DNA of 64,000 nucleotides from Torreya grandis. Lineage: Eukaryota; Streptophyta; Pinopsida; Cupressales; Taxaceae. Positions 47,400-60,574 of the stretch are shown in pieces. Location: assembly GCA_037957365.1 (NCBI GenBank), contig JARHVA010000123.1, forward strand, positions 1,088,501-1,152,500. Reading direction: 5' to 3'. The notes under the pieces were generated by a model that searched no databases, was not told the DNA's origin, and saw only the letters and a list, made by a program, of their open reading frames with translations. The position numbers were made by a program, and so were the translations under genes. Numbering within the stretch: position 1 is the first letter of the stretch; each line of letters opens with the position of its first letter.

Positions 47400-48189
47400 A
47401 TTGATGGGAAAACACACTACAAACTGATTATTATCATCTCCCCCATTCTAGTCTTTCTCCCCATTTGACATTAATGACAAAGGAACACCTGCAGCAATTA
47501 GATTTACACCTTTTGCAACTACAACTCAATAGACAGAAACTTCCTTCAAACAAACTTCTTCCTCATTTTGAACTATCTCCCATTTTTAGTTCATTCTCAA
47601 CTTTTGGAAATACACTCCCTCCCTGATGGCAATCAATCTTAGAAACATCAAACCTTAAAGCTATCAAGCTCCCCCTTTGACCAAACATATACCAATCGGT
47701 GCAACATCTTCAACAAAGAAGGGTCACACAACATAACCATGCACCCCCTATGCTCATGCTCAATCTTCCAAAGAACTTTGAAACTTAAGAACCCTCACCT
47801 TGTCCTTGACATGACTGAAGAAGATCAAACTCTTGATCACACACTAGGCTACTACACTCTTGATACCAATACCCCTTCTTATCGCAGATCAAGCTCAACT
47901 ACTCATAAAAATAGATACCAAAAGCTTACCTCTCATTTAGCAATTGACTGCATTTTGAACTTAGATACCTGCTGTGAACCTTAGATCTCTCATCATGCTA
48001 GCTACTACACTTTAAACCTCAGAGCTATCTATGTAGAAATGGATAATATCCATCTTCATCTCCTTGCTTGCAATATAGACAACCTAGAATCTTCTCAAGA
48101 TGAAACCTTCTTTGGCTGCAACCTCATGCTTCTACTAATAGAAGAATGTATCTATGAGGCCTAATGGAGCCACCTTTTTTCATAGGGCA
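47400..48189 (-). other. Internal 3' region of unit E, with a deletion
   Basis: Polypurine-like motifs are at about 47457, 47668 and 47742. The motif near the CTCCCCCTTTGTC position of the other units is missing because ACTCTTGATACCAA is followed directly by TACCCCTTC: about 130 bp between two CTTGACACCAA direct repeats has been lost. RNase-H-like tail at about 48165-48040. Confidence 0.6.
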
Positions 48190-49330
48190 CTAAAACACCA
48201 TGAACTTAGGAGATTTCAAAATCTCCAATCCACTCTTCTTAGCAAACATGCAATCATGAGACTGATAGTCTCTATTTAGAATCCACTTAGGCATGACTAA
48301 AGCAATTGACTCATCCACCTTGTCATCCTTCTTCTCTTTGACTGCCTTCTCAATAGATGCAAATAACAAGTGTTCTTGACATTCCTTCACTTCTGATCCT
48401 TGCTCTACCTCAGCAAATAGTCTACCTTGGTTTATGGACTGATCATAACTCACTTTGATTGTCTTTGTCTTCCATACCTTGGTTTGCTCTTTCTCTTGCA
48501 CTTTATGAGTTTCAACCCTCACTTTTCCTGTAGCACTCTTCTTCAATGAGATGAACTTGCTATTGTCTCCTTTAGTCTTTTGTTATTTCTCCACCTTCTC
48601 CACTAGATCTAACTTCTTGATCCACTTCTTAGTGGCATAACTAGACACCTTCCTGTCTTGACTAATCTTCCTTAAATGCCTCATCTTTCAATTCCTTGCA
48701 ATATGAACAGTATTATGACATTTGAAACAAACAAAATTATTGTGCATACCTCTTGATTGATCCCTCCTCCCATGGTCCCATGATAACTCCTCCCTTGAGA
48801 CCGTTCTATAATCACTTGCTCTATGACCAAAGTTATGACAAGCAAGACAATATCCATTGAAATACATGGAATAGCTCATAGCATTGGGCTGCTTGATTGG
48901 TCTCTTCATGATAACTTTCAAGTTGGTACTCTTGATTTGTTCTGACTTCTCATGCTCTTTCTCAACCTTGTTCATCTTATCTATGAGCTGCTCATGCTCA
49001 ACCTTCAAGGAAACTAGCTCTATCTTCAACTGATCATACTCAACTTCTTTTGATGTGAACTTTGTATCGACACCTTCTAACTGATTCTTGAGATCCTTGA
49101 TGTTCTCATTCCTTTTCTCTTCTTTGACCCAGTCACTCTTCAAGGTACATATTTGTTCCTTAAGATCCTTGACCATAGATTTCAACTCATACTTCCTCTT
49201 CTTTTGGTGCTTCAAATCATCTAGGACACTTATGAGCTCAGTTTCAAAATCTACTTCAGCTTCTCCTTCTTCACTATCATAGTACACTTCTTCATCATAC
49301 ATGTCTTTTTTTTTTTTAATCACTAGACAT
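48190..49330 (-). pseudogene. gag: Gag-like protein of unit E, longest open copy
   Basis: An open frame of 259 codons (49467-48688) runs from inside LTR F through the primer-binding site into gag, because the normal start at 49330 is shifted relative to the rest by a run of T (plus 49307-49318). It contains DMYDEEVYYDSEEG, the full coiled coil and both knuckles. The first reads C-LA-C-HNFG-H-RASD-Y (last Cys lost) and the second C-FK-C-HNTV-H-IARN followed by a stop where Cys should be. A second frame 48546-48190 gives the C-terminal KVWKTK, EVKECQEHLLFASIEKAV and WILNRDYQSHDC. Confidence 0.82.
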
Positions 49331-49379
49331 CTTGTGCTTCTTAGGATCACCTTCAAGCTGTTAGACTTGCTCCAAAGGA

Positions 49380-49395
49380 CCAAACTCTGATACCA
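49380..49395 (-). other. Primer-binding site, units E/F junction
   Basis: Sense strand TGGTATCAGAGTTTGG, close to the initiator-Met tRNA complement. Confidence 0.85.
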
Positions 49396-49397
49396 AT

Positions 49398-52300
49398 TTT
49401 TGGAAGCACAATAACTAAGAGGGGTGACGGGGGCACGATAAGGTGAATCAGTCTTCAAAACATTCATTCAATTCAACTTAACATTTACGAGCCATTCATA
49501 CAAATACATAGATCTAGCAAAGCATAATCAACCATACAAGAGCATGAAACAAGATAACACATCATATATGTGGGAAACCCTCAAGGGGAAGGAAACCCAC
49601 TGATCTTTGCAAATAGACTAGAGTCCTATAAGTCAAAATATCATAATTAAGTGAAGCACCAACTCCACCTAGAGCACCAACTCAGCTAGGCTTTAGCAAA
49701 CACGAACTTGGAAGAATGCAACAACCCCTAGATGACTCAAAACCAACTCAGCTACTTGAAACTATTGATCACCTTCATAAAACCTTGTTGCTCACACAAC
49801 ATATGATTATCAACTTCTGTAGCTCTTCTTACTCTTCTATCCCTCTCAAACTACCTTCAAGGCTTCTTCACTCAACTAGGTATCTTCAAGACATAGTAAG
49901 CCATATGTCCTTGATATAAATCTACAATACCCCTGATAGATATTAATGATAGTTTCTATACACCCCTCTAATGGTCTGTAAGGCCTCTTTTAAATCTGCA
50001 AAGTGTTATTTCCTTCGCTTGGATACACTTATTCTGTAACTTGTCAATTAGGCCTATTAGGCCTTGTTCTTATACAATCCTTTAGCTCATACACCTCTTG
50101 GTCGGCTATAAACACTCACACACTTGGATTACCCTTACAATAGGTCTTTTAACACATTTCATACATGAATCAATCATTACAATAGGTATTCCACAACTTA
50201 AAAGACCAAAACTTTTTTATGCCTTAAGAAGAGCTAATTCAATTAGAGCTTCATTAGTACTCGTTAACCTTTGATATTCTTGCAATAATTTACCTTCATT
50301 TATGAACAAGATCATTTCATACATTAATCAAATAGATCCCAATAAACATATTCTAAGGGCCATAACACTTTTTAGCACCAACCCCTTCATGACCACTCCT
50401 TGTTGCACTGTTCACAATTAGCACTGTGAACCTACAAAAAGTCTGCCAAACAAAACTGAAGCATGTACACAATTTAATCACACAACCATGATAATAAATG
50501 ACATGAACAAAAATTTCATGACCTTAACAACATAACCATATGCTGTAGACTTCACAACTCAGGCCAAAAGGATTCAAACACTTCTCTACAAATGGCCCAC
50601 TCAGAACTGCCAGAACATTCCAAAAATCAATGATGAATAACTTAAAATTCAACACCTAAAAGAACACTTCCCATGACCACTAACACTTTAAAAATATCAT
50701 TTGACAACTCTAGACCATTCTCAAATGCAAAAAATTTAAGGTCTAATGTCAAATATAGACCTTGCAGACCAATCTTTTGACTTACAGTGTCAGAGTCCAA
50801 TCCTAAACAAACAAGTCATTTTGTGAACATATTTTATTCGCTTACACTGGCCTCCAAAACTTCTACCAAGCATGATCATGACTTTCAATTTATGAATAAC
50901 AACTCTATGCAATACATTGCATCACTCTTTCATGAAATTACACTAAAATCCAACTTTTCATTGCTACAACTTTGAATTGCTAAGACTGTCAAAAACACAA
51001 TCATGAAACATTGATTTTCTAACACCTGTATAGGGACTTTTAAAGACTTCCAATGCATGGACATGATTCTTTAACATTTCTAGACCATCTTCAAATACAA
51101 AATTAATATGGTCTAATGTCAAATATTGGACTTGCAGATCAATCTTTTGACCTCTCTCCTCATAGTCACACCAGAATCAGATAAGCCATTTTGGCTTTAA
51201 CTTTTCAACCTCTATACCTGACTTCCAAACCCTCTACCAAATATGATTAGGACATACAAGTCCCCAACAATAGTTTCATGCACTTCAATCCATCATTCTT
51301 TCATGAAATCATACCAAAAAACCAACTTCTCAAATTGCCTAGGTTTTGCATTGTTCTTCTTTATTAGCCCTGTTAGGGATTGGCTAACTTGGATCACAAA
51401 TTTATATTGGATCACAAATTTATAACACTTAAGCACTAGAACCAATCCAAAAACCACCAAGGACATAAACTATGAGTCTCAAGCTTCAACCTTCATCAAT
51501 TTGCAAAATTTATCAAATATAACTATTTATAGCTACAACTTCAAAAACAAGCTTGTATCTTCACATTTTCTCTCTCCTCTACCCACCACCACATAGAGGT
51601 ACCTGGGAGAGTTCACTACAAGATCCAGACAATTACCTGAGCATTAAAAACCATCCTAAGCACTTTTGAATCATATCTTCAACATCGAGTCACTATTAAG
51701 GTTCTAAGAGGGTCTAAACACACTTCTACTATTAACGATTATTCATAAAGCATAGCACCTCAATCCAAAAACTAATGCCAGGAATTTTGAGCTAGAAACC
51801 TTCCCCATCTACCATGAACAGTTTTGGATCCAATGCAAAGGTTTGACGAGCTAAAGAGCACGAGAAAATCCTTCTCCGGTTGACCATCCCTGATTTTATG
51901 CACTTGAGAGACCTAAAAGCACTTTTTTTTGCGCTAACCTTCAAGCATTGACCTAAAACTTCATGAATACACCTGGGACAACCTATCACACATCTGAAAA
52001 AGTTCACTTGTGCATAATTGCCTTGGAAACTGAACCCCATGCTTCATTAGGCCATGCTCTCACCACCTTCCTTTCTACACTAGATCTTCACACCTCATTA
52101 GGCCTTGAACTGACGTTCAAACCTCTTTTCAAGCTCTCAATACTTCACTCACATGCTCACACAATGTGAAACATCCTTCTACAACCTTATCTCACCATGC
52201 AACCAAGCTTATGTCTTTACAAAAGATCTCTTCATGCCATAATTAAGCTTCACAAGACACCTTATCCTCAAAGACACTTCATATCAATCTTTTATAACCT

Positions 52301-52781
52301 TTACAAGACTGAGAACATCCATTTCACCATGCCACCATGCCTCTTCATGCAAAAGACTAGGCATCATATGCACATACCTTCTCAAGACACTACTAGGCTC
52401 AAGCAAGCATAAGAACATATACCAATCATATCTTACACTCTTAGAATCATTGCAACATTTTTTAGTATTCTCTCTCATAGCTACACTCTTCAATGACCTC
52501 ATGAAGACCTATGACCTCATGACCATGCCAATTGACCTTCAACACTTTAGCTTGTTACAACACAACACTCACTAGAGCATCACTAAGACATCAATGACAT
52601 CAAATGTGATAGTCACATGACATCAACCTTCATAAGCACCTTTGACATCAATCTTCACAAGAGCACCTCTAGGACAGAAATACAATCAATGACAACAACA
52701 ATGATATCAACCTTCTAAAAAACCTTTCACATCAATGACAACATCAATGCCAAACCTCAACAACAGGAACAATGCTCAATA
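49398..52781 (-). mobile_element. LTR F, complete
   Basis: 3384 bp, starting TTTTGGAAGC (one change) and ending GCTCAATA (one change). It carries a short local tandem duplication of the phrase TTGGATCACAAATTTAT at about 51389-51423. Otherwise colinear with LTR E. Confidence 0.92.
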
Positions 52782-52796
52782 ATCTCCCCCTTTGTC
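52782..52796 (-). other. Polypurine tract of unit F
   Basis: Sense strand GACAAAGGGGGAGAT, the unmutated form, directly before the LTR. Confidence 0.88.
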
Positions 52797-53694
52797 ATTG
52801 ATGGTAGAACACACAACAAATTGATAATTCTCATCTCCTCGATTCTGGGCTTTCTCCCCCTTTAACATTAATGACAAAGGGACACCTATAGCAATTGGAA
52901 TTACACATTTTTCAACTCTTAACTCAACAAATAAAAACTTCTTTCAAACAAACTTCTTCCTCATTTTGAATTATCTCCTATTTTTAGATCATTCTCATCT
53001 TTTGGAAACACACTATCTCCCTGATGGCATACAATCTTAAAAACATTAAATCTTAGAGCTATCAAGCTCTCCATTTGAACAAGCATATACCAATCAATGC
53101 AACATCTTCATCAAAGAAGGATCACACAGCGTAACCATGCTCCCCCTATGCTCATGCTCAATCTTCGAAGGAACTCTGAAACTTGAGAACACTCACCTTG
53201 TCCTTGACATGACTGAAGAAGAACAAACTCTTGATCACACACTAGGCTAACACACTCTTGACACCAACTGCAGAAGTAGGGACTCCCTCTTTGTCTTCAT
53301 AGTTCAACATATGAGTCAATAGGACTCTTAAACCATCCTCAACTTCCTTTAAACATCTTGACATCAATACCCCTTATCATAGATCAAGCCAACTACTCAC
53401 ACAAATAGAGAACAAAAGCTTACCTCTCATATACCAATTGATCGCACTTTCACCTCAAATACCTATTGTCAACCTTAGATCTCTCATCATGCTATCTACT
53501 ATACTTCAAACCTCAGAGCTACCAACACAGAAATGGATAATATCAATCTTCATCTCCTTGCTTGCAACATAGACAACCTGGAATCTTCTGAAGATGAAAC
53601 CTTCTTTGACTGCAACCTCATGCTTCTACTGATAGAAGAATGTCTCCATGAAGCCTAATCGAGCCACCCCTTTTCATAGGGCAATAAAACACCT
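52797..53694 (-). other. Internal 3' region of unit F
   Basis: Polypurine-like motifs at about 52852, 53066 (degraded), 53141 and 53280. The RNase-H-like tail is at about 53665-53530 on the minus strand. Confidence 0.58.
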
Positions 53695-54794
53695 TGAACT
53701 CGAGATTTTCAAATCTCCAATCCACTCTTCTCCACCATCTTGCAATCATGAAACTGATAGTCTCTCTTTAGAATCCACTTTGGCCTGACTAAAGCAATTG
53801 ATTCATCCATCTTGTCATCCTTCTTCTCTTTTGCCTTGTCAATAGATGCAGATAACAAGTGTTCTTGATATTCCTTCACTTTTGATCCTTGCTCTACTTC
53901 AGCAAATAGTCCACCTTGGTTTATGGACTGATCATAACTCACATTGACTGTCTTTGTCTTTCATACCTTGGTTTGCTCTTTCTCTTGCACTTTAGGAGTT
54001 TCAATCCTCATTGTTCCTGTAGCACTCTTCTTCAATGAGATGAACTTATTCTTGTTTGCTTTAGTCTTCTATTCTTTCTCCACCTTCTCCACAGGATCTG
54101 ACTTTTTGATCCACTTCTTAGTGTCATAACTAGACACCTTCCTGTCTTAAATAATCTTCCTTAAATGCCTCATCTTGCAATTCCTTGCAATATGACCTGT
54201 ATTATGACATTTGAAACAAACAAAATTACTGTACTTACCTCTTGATTGATCACTCCTCTCCCATGGTCCCATGTTAACTCCTCTCTTAAGACCGTTCTAC
54301 AATCACTTGTTGTATGACCAAAGATATGACAAGCAAAACAATATCCATTGAAAGAAATGAAATACCTCATAGCATTGGGTTGCCTAATTGGAATCTTCAT
54401 GTTAACTTTCAAGTTGGAACACTTGAATTGATCTGACTTCTCACGTTCTTTCTCTACCTTGCTCATCTTATATATGAGTTGTTCATGCTCAACCTTCAAG
54501 GAAACTAGCTCTATATTCAACTGATCATATTCAACTTCTTTTGATCTAAACTTTGTATTAACACCTTCTAACTAATTTCTGAGATCTTTGATGATCTTCT
54601 CATCCCTTTTGGCTTCTTTGATCCAGCCACTCTTCAAGGTACATATCTATTCGTTAAGATCCTTGACCATAGATCTCAACTCATGCTTCCTCTTATTTTG
54701 GTGCTTCAAATCATCTAGGGCACTTATGTCCTTCTTCAATATCATAGTAGACGACTTCATCATACATGTTTTCTTCTTTTTTATTAGTAGACAT
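53695..54794 (-). pseudogene. gag: Gag-like protein of unit F, both knuckles kept
   Basis: ATG at plus 54794 (MSTNKK...). The acidic segment is shortened by a deletion near 54730. Stops interrupt the coiled coil near 54575 and 54648. The 54520-54170 frame includes the rest of the coil and the first knuckle C-FA-C-HIFG-H-TTSD-C. After a shift near 54260 the second knuckle C-FK-C-HNTG-H-IARN-C is complete. This is the only copy not interrupted by the insert in which all Cys and His of both knuckles remain. The C-terminal frame 53942-53709 retains WILKRDYQFHDCKM. Confidence 0.8.
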
Positions 54795-54843
54795 TTTGTG
54801 CTTCTTAGGATCACCTTCAAGCTGTTAGACTTGCTTCAAAGGA

Positions 54844-54859
54844 CCAGATTCTGATACCA
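54844..54859 (-). other. Primer-binding site, units F/G junction
   Basis: Sense strand TGGTATCAGAATCTGG. Confidence 0.85.
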
Positions 54860-57800
54860 ATTGTTGGAAGCACAATGATTGAGAGGAGGGGTGAATCAGT
54901 CTTCAAAACATTCATTCAATTCAACTTAACATTCAGGAGCCATTCATACAAGTACATAGATCTAGCAAGCATAAGCAACTATACAAGAGCATGAAACAAG
55001 ATAACACATCATATATGTGGGAAACTTTCAAGGGGAAGAAAACCCGTTGATCTCTGCAAATGGACTATAGTCATATAAGTCAAAAGATCATAATTTAGTG
55101 AAGCACCAACTCCACATAAAACACCAACCCCAACAAGCTAAGCACCAACTCAATTAGGCTTTAGTAAGCACTAACTTGTAAGGAGACACCAACCCCATAG
55201 ATTACTCAACCACTTGAAACTTTTGATCACCTTCAAAAAACCTTGTTTCTCACACAACAAATGATGATCACCTTTTGTAGCTCTTCTCACTCTTTTATCC
55301 TTTTGAAATTACCTTCTAGGCTTCTTCACTCAACTAGGTCTCTTCAAGATAGATTAGGTCATATGACCTTTAGTTTCATCTATATTACCCCTGTTAGATC
55401 TTCATGATAGTGTCTATACACCTCTCTGATGATCTACAAGGCCTCTTTTAGCTCTGCAAAGTGTTATTTCCTTCCCTTTCACACTTATTCTCTAACTTGT
55501 CAACTAGGCCTATTAGGCCCTGTTCTTATATAATCCTTTAGCTCATATACTTCTTGGTCGTCCATACACACTTGCACATTTGGATTACCCTTACAATATT
55601 TATTTTAACACATTTCATACATGAATCAATCATTACAATAGGTCATCCACAACTAAAAATACCAAAACCTATTTTAGGCCTTAAGGAGACCTAATTCAAT
55701 TAGGCCATCATTAGTACTCATTACCCTTTGACCTTCTTGCAACAATTTACCTTCATTGACGAATAAGATACTTTCATACATTGATCAAATAGACCCCAAT
55801 AAATACCTTTTAAAGTCTATAACACTTTTTAGCACCAACCCCTTCATGAACATTCCTTGTAGCACTGTTCACATTTAGGCCATGAACCTACAAAAAGTCT
55901 ACCAAACAAAACTAAAACCTATACACAATTTAGTCACACAACCATGACAATAAATCACTTGAACAGAAAATCCATGATCTTAAAAAATAAACCATGTGCT
56001 TTAGACTTCACAACTCAGAGCAAAAGGACTCAAATACTTCTCTCCAAATAACCCACTCAGAACTGCCAGAACATTCCAAAAACCAGTCATGAACAACTTG
56101 ATCTTCAACACCTGAAAGAAAAATTCCCATGACCACTAACCATTCTCAAATACAAAAATCACAAGGTCTAATGTCAAATATTGGTCTTGCAAACCAATCT
56201 TTTGACTTACAGTTTAACAGTCCAACCCTGAAAAGACAAGCCATTTTGTGAAAATATTTTCTTCACTTACATTGACCTCCAAAACTTATACCAAACATGA
56301 TCATGACTTACAAGTCATGAATAACAACTCCATGCATTACATTGCATCACTCTTTCATGAAATTACACTCAAATCCAACTTTTCATCACTACAACTTAGA
56401 ACTACCAAGACTGTCATAAGCACTGTCATGAAACATTGACCTTCTAACCCCTGTATAGGGACTTTCAAAGACTTCCAATGCATGAACATGATTATTTGAC
56501 ATTTTCAAACCATCTTCAAATATAAATATGTCTTTTAACACATTTCATACATGAATCAATCATTACAATAGGTCATCCAAAACTTAAAAGACCAAAACCT
56601 CTTTTAGGCCTTAAGGAGACCTAATTCAATTAGGCCTTCGTTAGTATTTGTTAACCTTTGATCTTCTTGAAACAATTTACCTTCATTGAAAAACAATATC
56701 TTTTCATATATTGATCAAATAGACTCCAATAAACATCTTCTAAGGTCCATAACACTTTTTAGCAACAACCCCTTCATGAACACTCCTTGTAGCACTGTTC
56801 ACAATTAGGCCTGTGAACCTATAGAAAGTTTGCCAATCAAAATTAAAGCATGTACACAATAAATTCACACAATCATGACATTAAATCACATGAACAAAAA
56901 ATCCATGACCTTAACAACATAACCATGTGATTTAGACTTCAAAACGCAAGGCAAAAGGACTCAAACACTTCCCTGCAAATGGCCCACTCAGAACTACTAG
57001 AACAATTCAAAAACCAATCATGAACAACTTGATCTTCAACACATAAAAGAACACTTCCCATGACCACTGAAACTTTAATAAGATCATTTGACAACTCTAG
57101 ACCATTCTCAATTGCAAAAATCATAAGGTCTAATGTCAAAGATTGGTCGTGCAGACCAATCTTTTGACTTATAGTTTCACAGTCCAATCCTGAACAGACA
57201 AGCCATTTTGTGAACATATTTTCTTCACTTACTCTAACCTCCAAAAATTCTACCAAGCATGATCATGACTTAAAAGTCACGAATAACAACTCCTTGCACT
57301 ACATTGCATCACTCTTTCATGAAATTACACTTAAATCCAACTTTTCATCAATGCAACTCAGAATTGTCAATATTGTCAAAAACACAATCATGAAACATTG
57401 AACCTATAACACTTGTATAGGGACTTTCAAAGACTTCCAATGCCTGAACATGATTCTTTGACATTTCCAAGCTATCTTCTAATACAAAATTAATCTGGTC
57501 TAATATCAAATATTGGTCTTGCAGACCAATCTTTTGACCTCTCTCCTCACAATCACATCAAAACCAAATAAGCCATTTTGGATTCAACTTTTTAATCTCT
57601 ATCCCTGACTTCCATACCCTTTAACAAGATTGAAGAGGATGTACAAGTCCCAAACAACATTTTCATGCACTTCAATCCATCATTCTTTCATGAAATCATA
57701 CCAAAAAACCAACTTCTCAAACTGCCTGGGTTTTGCATTGTTTTTTTTTTGTTAACGATTGGCCAACTTGGATCACAAATTTGCAACACTTAAGCACTAG

Positions 57801-58458
57801 AACCAATCCAAAAACCACCAAGGACATCAACTATGAGTATCAAGCTTCAACCTTCATCATTTTGCAAAATTTGTCCAATATAACTTTTTATAGTGACAAC
57901 TTCTTTAGAAATAAGTTTGTATCTTCACATTTTTTTTCTCCTCTCTCTAACCACCACCACCTGGAGGTATCTGGGAGAGTTCACTACTAGATCCAAACAA
58001 TTACCTGAGCATTATATACCATCCTAAGCATTTTTGAATCATATCATCAACATCAGGTCACTATTAGGGTTCTAAGAGGGTTTAAACACATTTTCACTGT
58101 TAATGATTGTTCATAAAGCATAGCCCTTCAATCCAAAAACTAATGCTTAGAATTTTGAGCTATAACTCTTCTCCATCTACCATAAACAACTTAGGTTCTC
58201 ATGCAAATGTTTGATGAGCTAAAGAGCATGAGAAAATCCTTCTCGGGTTGAGCGTCCTTCACTCTGTGCACTCGAGAGACCTCAAAACACTTTTTCTTGC
58301 CTTAACTTTCAAATTTTGACCTGAAACTTCATGAATACACTTGGGACAACCTATCACACATATGAAAAAGCTCACCTATGCATACTTGCCTTAGAAACTG
58401 AACCTCATGTCTCATTAGGCCATGATCTCACCACCTTGCTTTCTACACCTAAGTCTTC

Positions 58459-59828
58459 TGATTCGTAAACTACACTGATAAACTTAAAGTGAAGTTTAAA
58501 GTACGAGTACTAAAAATTCTCAAATTTAACAAATTCTCGAAAAACTCAAAAGAACTTACAAAATGTTTGGCAAAAACGTTCTCAGTTGTTGAGATGGAAT
58601 GGAATTGTCAAAAGACTTGTTACTTCCAAATACCAATTAAACCAGTTTTTGATCACGTTGTGTTATAATTGTCGAAATGAAAATTACTTACATGAATTTA
58701 TTTACTAATTAAAATCAAATCAGTAAACTGAAACAAAATCATGCATCAAATGACAATTACCCAAAACACAAAAATGTGATAACAGAGTTCGGCTCAACAA
58801 CTAATGCCTACATCTCTGGGTTCTCCAAAGGAGTGGACCGTTTCCATTAACGGCACTTCAAACCCCTGGAAACAATAAACAACTTTCCTGCAAGCTGATC
58901 TCTCAATACAAAAATTCACCTTCACCGTGACTGATAATCAAGCCCGGCACCTTCGAATTCTGTGAGTCTTCATAATACCTGCAAAGTTGCTTCAAAAGTC
59001 CTAAAAATATCCTCTATGGGTTGAAATATACTCCTCCAATATGCAGATTGGATAAAAAGAGTATTAATACTATGTATTAAGGCCATAAAATAGATTAAAA
59101 TATATTACATAAGCTTTTCCAAAGCTTTTACAAAGTCTCGGCCTCTTAAAATTAAAAAAAACACAGTCCAAAAAGTGATTAATTCAAGTAGAAATTAGTC
59201 CCTTTTATAACACTTCGACCTCCGTGGCTGAAGTGGTCAAGGCATTAATCTTTTGCGCCCTAGGTGCAAGGTTCAAAACTGCCTCCCACCTTTCTAGGCA
59301 CTTGGGAAGAGTGAAAAGGTCGGCCTTCCTTCTTTCTAGGCGCTTAGCATGAGATTTGAAAGTTTTTCCCTCCTTTTTTGGCACCTTTGACTTGTCTTTG
59401 TCCCACATGCATTGGGTATGATAGTTTAAATGCTTAAAATAGCCAAGTTGAGAACCTTTTCAAATGCCAAGACTTTAAGCACCAACTTAGGCCGCTGCTT
59501 TGACTTGGTCCATGCATGATTGGTGGGATGACGTGGCGGGTGACGTAGCTTCAAATAACATGTGAATAAAAACACCAAACCAAAATTTTTTTGCACCAAA
59601 TTATTTTGCCATGTGTCAAATGGCTATTGGTCCACTTGGCATGTTTTTAACAGTGCCACGTCACTTTTGACACCCCTGTCGCAAGATTTCTTTAACTAGC
59701 CATATTTTGAGCATCCAGAGTCCATTTTTCGAATCGTGAAAAGCACTAAAAAGCTCTCGACGAGCTCTACAGTGTGCCACAACTAAAACTCAGACTTGAA
59801 ATCATTATCAGAACTCAATTTCTGATCA
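58459..59828. mobile_element. Nested solo-LTR-like element, family 4
   Basis: A 1370-bp insert in LTR G. Ends TGATTCG and TCTGATCA (TGAT...ATCA), flanks TCTTC (58454-58458) and TATTC (59829-59833), a 5-bp target duplication with one change. No coding region for pol; the internal sequence has two GC-richer parts (58780-58990 and 59215-59680). A tRNA-like promoter region lies inside it. Confidence 0.7.
59214..59290 (+). repeat. tRNA-like SINE head (pol III A and B boxes)
   Basis: TGGCTGAAGTGG (59225-59236) matches an A box, and GGTTCAAAACT (59270-59280) a B box, 33 bases apart, which is normal spacing. It is preceded by a seven-base acceptor-like ACCTCCG and followed by GCCTCCC. Stems are too degraded for a working tRNA. 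This fits the head of a tRNA-derived SINE inserted within or carried by the family-4 element; its 3' end is not clear, possibly the T-rich stretch near 59360-59380. Confidence 0.5.
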
Positions 59829-60559
59829 TATTCACACCTCATTAGGCCTTGAACTGACCTTCAAACCTCTTTTCAATCTCTCAATACTGTACTCACATGC
59901 TCACACAATGTCAAACTTCATTCTACAACCTTATCTCACCATGCAACCAAGCTTGTGCCTTCACATAAGATCTCTTCATGCCATAACTAAGCTTCACAAG
60001 ACACCTTGTCCTCAAAGACACTTGATATCAATCTTTTATAACCTTTACAAGCCTAAGAACATCCATCTTACCAGCCACCATGCCTCTTCATGTACAATAC
60101 TAAGCATCATATGCACATACCTTCTCAAGACACCACTAGGCTCAAGCACTTGATAACTATGACAACAAGGACCTTTCATGCTGACCTTCGCATCACTCAT
60201 TCAAACATAAAAACATATACCAATCATAACTTACACTCTCAGGATCATTGAAACACTAGTCAATATTCTCTCTCATAGCTACACTCTTCAATGACCTCAT
60301 GACCATGCCAACTGACCTTCAACACTTTAGCTTGTTACACAACAATCACTAGAATATCACTAAGACATCAATGATAACAACAATGATAGTCATATGACAT
60401 CAACCTTCATAAGCACCTTTGACATCAATCGTCACAAGAGCACCTCTGGGACAACAAATACAATCAATGATGGCATCAATGATATCAACTTTCTCAAGAA
60501 CCGTTCACATGAATGACAACATCAATGCCAAACTTCAACAACAGGAGCAATGCTCAACA

Positions 60560-60574
60560 ATTTCCCCATTTGCT
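60560..60574 (-). other. Polypurine tract of unit G, altered
   Basis: Sense strand AGCAAATGGGGAAAT directly before the LTR start TGTTGAGC; interrupted by one T. Confidence 0.75.

Larger units (their letters stand above)
54862..60559 (-). mobile_element. LTR G, with internal duplication and nested element
   Basis: Starts TGTTGGAAGC and ends GCTCAACA. At about 56530 the sequence jumps back: CTTCAAATATAAATATG is followed by TCTTTTAACACATTTC, a point about 900 bp earlier in the LTR. The region around 55600-56530 is therefore present twice (55600-56525 and 56530-57490). A family-4 element occupies 58459-59828. Without the duplication and insert the length is normal. It could be one LTR with a tandem duplication or two LTRs fused after loss of a unit. 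Confidence 0.88.

Noticed and set aside
59214..59290. Functional tRNA gene
   Set aside because: A and B boxes are present, but acceptor and T stems do not pair properly and no clear anticodon arm forms.
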